Below, piece by piece: positions 58,074-64,000 of a stretch of DNA of 64,000 nucleotides. The DNA is from Deroplatys truncata. Taxonomy: Eukaryota > Arthropoda > Insecta > Mantodea > Mantidae. Below the pieces are notes generated by a model. The model saw only the letters and a program-made list of their open reading frames with translations. It did no database searches and was not told where the DNA came from. The DNA is taken from positions 216,709,498 through 216,773,497 of the forward strand of contig CM060978.1 of assembly GCA_030765065.1 (NCBI GenBank), read 5' to 3'. Position numbers and translations under genes: made by a program. Position 1 is the first letter of the stretch. Each line of letters opens with the position of its first letter.

Positions 58074-59840
58074 ACTTTCTCTACTACGTATAGTAAGTAG
58101 GGGAAGTATTGTATTCCACCCAAAAATTCGATACCGAGATTTCACCGGAAATATATGTTTTGAGACCCCCTGAATCCAAAAAGAGCATTTTTGGAAACAT
58201 GTCCGTGTGTGTGTGTCTGTCTGTGTGTCTGTCTGTGTGTCTGTGTGTGTGTGTCTGTGTGTCTGTGTGTCTGTGAACAGCATAACTCAGAAACGAACAG
58301 TGGGATAAACACCAAACTTGGTATTTAGGTTCAGTATCTTCCAGAGATGCGACACGAAGGTTTTCAAGAAAATCCCCGCACCCCAGAGTACCCTTTACAT
58401 GGAACATTTTTCGAAATTTTTAATTTTCTCAAAAACGGCTCTAACGATTTTGATTAAACTATCATATGTTTAAGATATTGTCATGACAAATAAAATGTAT
58501 ATCTCGAATTTTCTGGCAATGTCTCCAAAAGTGTTTTTCATTGTGAACGACGTTTTCATAACTGGTAAACCATAAGAGATAAACAAAAGTTTACTACACG
58601 AAAAATGTAGATCGCGTTAAAATACACAATTTATGTCATATACATTTCTTTTGTTGAGTGAACCGTTTGCGAGATATTGCTTGTTATTACCTTAAATTTT
58701 CCAATACTTATACTTTTTCTCAAATTCGTTATTCATTTTTACTTTCTCTACTACGTATAGTAAGTAGGGGAAGTATTGCATTCCACCCAAAAATTCGATA
58801 CCGAAATTTCCCCGGTAATACATGTTTTGAGACCTCCTGAATCCAAAAAAAGCATTTTTGGAAACATGTCCGTGTGTGTGTCTGTGTGTGTGTGTGTGTG
58901 TGTGTCTGTGTGTCTGTGTGTGTGTGTGTGTGTGTCTGTGAACAGCATAACTCAAAAACAAACAGTCGGATAAGCACCAAACTTGGTATTTAGGTTCAGT
59001 ATCTTCCAGAGATGCGACACGCAGGTTTTCAAGAAAATCCCCCCACCCCAAACTACCCTTTACATGGAAGATTTTTCGAAAATTTTAATTTTCTCAAAAA
59101 TGGCTCTAACGATTTTGATGAAAATATCATATGTTTAAGATAATGTCATGAGAAATGAAATGTATATCTCGAATTTTCTGGGTATGTCTCCAAAAGAATT
59201 CTTCATTGTGAACGACTTTTGCATAACTGGTAAACCATAAGAGATAGACAAAATTTTACTACACAAAAAATGTAGATCGCGTTAAAATACACAACTTATG
59301 TCATATACATTTCTTTTGTTGAGTGAACCGTTTTCGAGATATTGCTTGTTATTTCCTTAAATTTTACAATACTTATACTTTTTCTCAAATTCGTTATTCA
59401 TTTTTTATGTCCTGGACATGCAAAGAGAATGGAATGCGCCACATAGCAACCAGCGTTAAAATATTTGACTATCGCTTAAAAGCTACCATATATTACCAAT
59501 AAAATTGACATCTCGATATCTCGATTAACATGAAGCATATGGAGAATAAGCGTTTGTAAGATTAGATTGTACAGGAGTAGAGGAAGTCATGTGAGTTTAA
59601 CACATCAGATTTTTTTATGTCCTGGACATGCAAAGAGAATGGAATGCGCCACATAGCAACCAGCGTTAAAATATTTGACTATCGCTTAAAACTTGCCATA
59701 TTCCCCTTACATCTACAAGAAAATTATCAATAAGATTGACATCTCGATATCTCGATTAACATGAAGCATATGGAGATTAAGCGTTTGTAAAAATAGTTTG
59801 TACAAGAGTAGAGAAAGTCATGTGAGTGTAAAACATCAGA
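58074..59840 (-). mobile_element. FamX copy 17 (B orientation), inserted in copy 16 and itself interrupted
   Basis: Left piece 58074-58740 runs to TTCGTTATTCATTTTT. Right piece 59610-59840 resumes at TTATGTCCTGGACATGCAAA and ends AAAACATCAGA. Copy 18 occupies the T6 of the usual CATTTTTTATGTCC. The microsatellite (58207-58275) is a mixed TG/TCTG tract. Confidence 0.92.
58741..59609 (-). mobile_element. FamX copy 18 (B orientation), innermost and uninterrupted
   Basis: It runs ACTTTCTCTACTACGTATAG to GTTTAACACATCAGA, flanked by T5 and T7. Because it lies inside another copy, its ends can be read exactly: about 869 bp between the T-runs. The TG tract is 58873-58938. Confidence 0.95.
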
Positions 59841-61022
59841 TTTTTTGAAACATGTCCGTGTGTGTGTCTGTGTGTCTGTCTGTCTGTGTGTAACTGTGTG
59901 TCTGTCTGTGTGTGTCTGTGAACAGCATAACTCAGAAACGAACAGTCGGATAAACACCAAACTTGGTATTTGGGTTCAGTATCTTCCAAGGATGCGACAC
60001 GAAGGTTTTCAAGAAAATCCCCCCAACCCAGAGTACCCTTTATATGGACGATTTTTCGAAAATTTTAATTTTTCAAAAATGGCTTTAACGATTTTGATTA
60101 AAATATCATATGTTTAAGATATTTTTATGGCAAATAAAATGTATATCTTGAATTTTCTGGCAATGTCTCCAAAAGTATTCTTTATTGTGAACGACTTTTG
60201 CATAACTGGTAAACCATAAGAGATAGACAAGATGGTACTACACAAAAAATGTAGAAAGCGTTAAAATACACAATTTATGTCATATACATTTTTTTTGTTG
60301 AGTGAACCATTTTTGAGATATTACTTGTTATTTTCTTAAATTTTTCAATACTTATTTTCTCAAATGGGAATTTGTTATTCATTTTTTTGTGTTGGATATG
60401 CAAAGAGTATTAATCTGTGGGAAAGCGAATGGTGCTGCACCTAGCAACCAGCTATTAAGAGATATGTATGTGCTTAAAGGCTACTGTATTTCTGTATTCC
60501 CCTTACATCTACAAGAAAATTAGCAATAAGATAGGGTCTGCAAAAGTTTATCTCGATTAACATGAACTAGATGGAGAATAAGCGTTTGTATAAATAGTTT
60601 GTACAAGAGTAGAGAAAGTTATGTGAGTGTAACACATCAGATTTTTTGTGTAGTACGTTTTCCTCCGTCGCTTAGCGTTTCTGTTAAAAAGATTATACAA
60701 AACTTTTCCGAATGAGGAGAGCTTCACAAGCTATTCCCAGAAAATTCAAGATGTACATTTTATTTGTCATGTAAATATCTTTAATATATGGTATTTTAAT
60801 AAAAATTGCTTGAGCCATTTTTCAGAAAATCAAAAATTCCGAAAGATTTTCCATGTGAAGGGTAATTTGGAGTGAGGGTATTTTCTTGAAAGTCTTTGTG
60901 TGCATGTTTGGAAAATACTGAACCTAAAAACCAAGTTTGGTATTTATGGACCTTTCATTTTTCAGTTATGCTGTTTACAGACACACATAATCACACAGAA
61001 TGTTTTATAAAAATGCTTTTTT

Positions 61023-61800
61023 ACCTTCTCTACTACGTATAGTAAAGCATATGTTTTGGGAAAAATGTCCGTGTGTGTGTCTGTGTGTCTGTATGTCTGT
61101 GAACAGCATAACTCAGAAACCAACAGTCGCATAAACACCAAACTTGGTATTTAGGTTCAGTATCTTCCAGAGATGCGACACGAAGGTTTTCAAGAAAATC
61201 CCCCCACCCCAGATTACCCTTTACATGGAAGATTTTTCGAAAATTTTAATTTTCTCAAAGTGGCTCTAACGATTTTGATTAAAATATCATTTAAGATATT
61301 TTCATGACGAATGAAATGTACATCTCGAATCTTCTGGGAATATCTCCAAAAGTATTCTTCATTGTGAACGACTTTTGCATAACTGGTAAACCATAAGAGA
61401 TGGACAAAGTTTTAGTAAACACAAAATGTAGATCGCGTAAAAATACACAATTTATGCCATATACATTTTTTTGTTGTTGAGTGAACCATTTTCGAGATAT
61501 TGCTTGTTATTCCCTTAAGTTTTCCAATACTTATACTTCTTCTCAAATGGAAATTCGTTATTCCTTTCTTTTATGTACTAGACATGCAAAGAGAATGGAA
61601 TACGCCACATAGCAACCAGCCCTTAAAATATTTGACTATCGCTTAAATACTACCATATTCCCCTTGCATCTACAAGAAAATTAGCAATAAGATTAACATC
61701 TCAATATCTCGATTAACATATAGCATATGGAGAATAAGGGTTTGTAAAAATAATTTGCACAAGAATAGAGAAAGTCATATGAGTGTAACAAATCAGAAAT
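61023..61800 (-). mobile_element. FamX copy 19 (B orientation), second insertion in copy 15
   Basis: It starts ACCTTCTCTACTACGTATAG, has lost about 100 bp between the hairpin and the TG tract (61045-61070), and ends GTGTAACAAATCAGAAA before a T9 run. It interrupts copy 15 at the T-run of AAATGCTTTTTT. Confidence 0.9.
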
Positions 61801-61920
61801 TTTTTTTTGATTCGGGGAGCCACAAAACATCTATTTCCGGTTAATTCTCGTAGCGAATTTTTGGGTATAATCCAGTACCTTCTCTACCTACCATATACTG
61901 GTAGAGAAAGTCAAAGTCGT

Positions 61921-62136
61921 GAAGCTACGTTAATATTGACATGTTATTAGAGGAATGCTTTTGCTGGAAGCAAATTGCAACGGCAAACCCTTAAGCAAGT
62001 TCATTTGAGGAATTATGATTATTATTATTATTGCGCAACTGACTTGCAGGTACACCCTTTTACATCTTTTAAAGCGCGAAAAAAGCAAGAATTCTACTAC
62101 AATTTCTAAGCTGTTATGTATTACCAGATCTTCCCT
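61921..62136. other. short spacer with (ATT)n
   Basis: Contains a short ATTATTATTATT tract near 62016-62031. No gene seen. Confidence 0.3.
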
Positions 62137-62820
62137 TTTACTTTTTCTGTGCCTACCTTCAGTAAGTAGAAGAAATATTGCATACCATCCAAAAATTCGA
62201 TATGGAGATTTCACCAGAAATACACGTTTTGAGGTTCCCTGAATCCAGAAAAGGATACTTAGAAGAAAGCCTGCGCGCGCGGATGTGTGTGTGTGTGTGT
62301 GCGCGCGCGCGCCTGCGAACAGCATAACTCATAAAGAAAATGTCGGATACATATCAAACTTATAAATTAAGTTCAGCGTCTGCCAAGGATGCTGCACGAA
62401 GATTTAAAAAAAAACACCAAACTACCCTTTACATGGAAAACTTTACGTCATTTTCTAACTTTTAAAAAATGGCTCAAACGATTTTGATTGATATGTCATG
62501 TGTTTAAGATTTCTGTATGAGTAATAAAATCTATAGCTAGGATTTTCTAGGAATAGGCTGTGAAGTTCTGTTCACTTGTAATGAATGTTAACCGTAAGAG
62601 ATAGACAAAACACACTACACAAAAAAATGTAGTTCTGTTAAAATACTCAATTTTTTTAGAACTGGTCGCTATATGTAAAATGTAATTCTCCTTGCATGTC
62701 AAAAGATCGTTTCTGCAAATGTTTATCTCGATTAATATGAAATAGATGGAGAATAAGAGTTTGTAAAAATAGTTTGTACAAGAATAGAGAAAGTCATGTG
62801 AGTGTAACACATCAGATTTT
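62137..62820 (-). mobile_element. FamX copy 20 (B orientation, old, internally deleted)
   Basis: It starts TTTTACTTTTTCTGTGCCTA and ends GAGTGTAACACATCAGATTT. Many substitutions are present. The microsatellite region is replaced by a GCGCGC-TGTGTG-GCGCGC block (62272-62313). The right terminal 150 bp is well conserved compared with the rest. Confidence 0.85.
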
Positions 62821-63181
62821 CTAATTTGCTTTGCACCACTAAATTCCTTGTAGAATCAGGCACTTATTAACGGTAACACTCAAAATCATGAATATTTGAC
62901 ATTTTCTCATTTCAGTAGCACATACTTCTAACGGTGTGATCACGTCGGTGTTTTTAATTGTTGTAACTTAACAAATGATAAAGTAAGTGTTCAAAACGGT
63001 TCGGTGCTCCGTGTTTCATATTCCACACCAGGGAACCCTTAAACACTAAGCAAGGAGCTTGCTTTTATTTAAGAATATAAATAAATGAGAATCGGGCATT
63101 CTACAGTAAGTTTCCCCTATGGCAACAAGTTTTTAATAATACCACTCAACAATATAAATAAATTGTACGATTTACTTGCTA
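62821..63181. other. anonymous spacer
   Basis: No feature recognised. It ends at the TA presumed to be the mariner target site (63180-63181). Confidence 0.35.
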
Positions 63182-64000
63182 CGAGGGCGGATTGATAAGT
63201 CCATGACTTTGACGAGAGATAGCGTTCTAATCCCAGTTGTCTTGTTTGCACCCAAGTCTTACATCTATTCTGGGTATAATCGCAGAAATTCGTCGTAATT
63301 TGTTTCTTAGAACATTGTTGAGAGCGTCTAAAATAAGCAGATGTGTGTTGCTTCGTAGAAAATGGAGATAAGTGAATTTCGTGTTCTGATAAAGCACTAC
63401 TTTTTTCATGGTAAGACGGTGAAGGAAACGGAAGAAAAGTTGAACAAGTATTATGGGGACTCTGCTCTATCACATGGCATGATTCACAAGTGGTTTACAG
63501 AATTTTGATGTGGCCGTTCGAGCACAAGAGATGCCGTGCGCACATGACGGCCGGTTGAGGTCACAACGGAAGAAATGGTGAACAAAGTTCACGATATTGT
63601 GTTGGAAGACCGCCGAGTGAAAATCCGTGAGACAGCCAAGACCGTAAACATCTCGAGTGAACGGGTGTATAACATTCTGCACGAATTTTTGGGTATGAGA
63701 AAGCTGTCAGCATGATAGGTGCCGCGACGCTTACAGTTGAGAACAAGCGGAATCGTGTGACCATTTCACAGGGATGTTTGAACATGTTCCAGCGCAACCC
63801 AAATGAGTTTTTGCGGCGTTATATCACGGTTGATGAAACTTGGATCAATTACTATCAACCTGAAACCAAATAGCAATCAAAGCAGTGGATTTCCTTCGGC
63901 AAACCTGCTCCAAAGAAAGCAAAAACCATTCCGTCGGCAGGAAAAATCATGGCAGCTGTCTTTTGGGATTTACAAGAGGTGATAGATATCCACTACCTGG
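63182..64000 (+). mobile_element. mariner-type element, cut by the window end
   Basis: CGAGGGCGGATTGATAAGTC follows TA at 63180-63181 and is the likely terminal repeat. Its first bases resemble ACGAGGCG at the relic near 22320. A transposase relic follows on the same strand. The right end lies outside the window. Confidence 0.75.
63362..64000 (+). pseudogene. mariner transposase, broken and partial
   Basis: ATG at 63362 opens the N-terminal domain (FRVLIKHYFFHGKTVKETEE). Stops follow near 63506 and 63545. The second part (EEMVNKVHDIVLEDRRVKI, SSERVYNIL) is recognisable, with a shift and stops near 63713. The first catalytic Asp is present in VDETWINYY (63829 on) but a stop follows in the linker (near 63871). 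It then reads KAKTIPSAGKIMAAVFWD to the window end. It is inactive. Confidence 0.8.

Larger units (their letters stand above)
57955..60641 (-). mobile_element. FamX copy 16 (B orientation), inserted in copy 15 and itself interrupted
   Basis: Left piece 57955-58073, from ACTTTCTCTACTACGTATAG to AAAAAAAGCATTTTT. Right piece 59841-60641, resuming at GAAACATGTCCGTGTG and ending TAACACATCAGA. Together they make one standard copy. Copy 17 sits exactly in the T-run of GCATTTTTGGAAAC. Confidence 0.9.
57685..61912 (+). mobile_element. FamX copy 15 (A orientation, divergent subfamily): outermost host of the nest
   Basis: It is visible in three pieces: 57685-57954, 60642-61022 and 61801-61912. The pieces align in order with copy 8 (34.9 kb): CATTACACAGTTCGT..., then TGTGTAGTACGTTTTCCTCC..., then GATTCGGGGAGCCACAAAAC to GGTAGAGAAAGTC. 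Two later copies interrupt it: the 57955-60641 nest and copy 19. Confidence 0.85.

Noticed and set aside
57955..61800. Assembly artefact as the explanation for the nested repeats
   Set aside because: The interrupted copies resume precisely and the individual copies differ from one another in substitutions and microsatellite pattern. This is not expected from a simple collapse or duplication error, though reads would be decisive.
2540..62820. CRISPR-like or tandem array interpretation of the spaced repeats
   Set aside because: Copies are dispersed at irregular distances, in both orientations, about 0.85 kb long and diverged. They are transposon-like.

Overview
The window looks like intergenic or intronic sequence from a repeat-rich, AT-rich animal genome, most likely an arthropod. 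The reasons are Tc1 and mariner transposase relics, tRNA-derived SINEs, jockey/CR1-like retroelement remains, and no recognisable host gene, rRNA or operon. A polyneopteran insect (cockroach, termite or orthopteran type) is my guess for the host, based only on the style of the repeats. Nearly everything I can name is mobile-element sequence, mostly broken.

The dominant component is one repeat family, called FamX here. It is about 0.82-0.95 kb long and present in at least 20 good copies plus 2 eroded ones. It covers roughly 16 kb, a quarter of the window, in both orientations. In its A orientation it starts ATCTGATGTGTTACACTCAC and contains ACTTTCTCTACT about 20 bases in. It carries a (CA)n microsatellite at a fixed internal position and ends with a hairpin followed by AGTAGAGAAAGT. 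No copy has a plausible transposase, so it is non-autonomous. Subterminal inverted repeats, a central microsatellite, a 3' hairpin and insertion into T-runs together resemble the HINE/Helentron type of non-autonomous element. That assignment is an inference. From about 56.86 to 61.91 kb the DNA is made entirely of FamX copies nested inside one another, up to four levels deep.

Other elements are as follows. There are four Tc1-like (DD34E) elements of about 1.21-1.26 kb at 7.4, 23.4, 43.5 and 54.7 kb. The last keeps an open 346-codon transposase frame but has lost its first catalytic Asp. Two mariner (DD34D-type) relics lie at 22.3-22.9 kb and 63.2 kb to the window end. A decayed jockey/CR1-like non-LTR retrotransposon spans 13.5-16.27 kb, and a second non-LTR 3' fragment lies at 21.2 kb. 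A hAT-like non-autonomous element with an 8-bp target duplication lies at 47.16-47.84 kb. An LTR-like family occurs at 0.6, 28.0 and 41.6 kb, and a different LTR-like promoter region lies at 31.2-32.0 kb. Several tRNA-derived SINEs are present (19.7 kb with a perfect 11-bp target duplication; also 3.4, 20.7, 29.9, 34.2, 40.0 and 46.3 kb). A diverged tandem array lies at 40.33-41.07 kb.

The only protein-like open frames that are not obvious noise, apart from the Tc1 transposase, are a 158-codon frame at 32.1-32.6 kb of a type I believe recurs in arthropod repeats, and a hydrophobic frame with a good splice acceptor at 6.08-6.48 kb on the minus strand. The remaining spacers are AT-rich and anonymous. 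Coordinates of old repeats are approximate to several bases, because all comparisons were made by eye.
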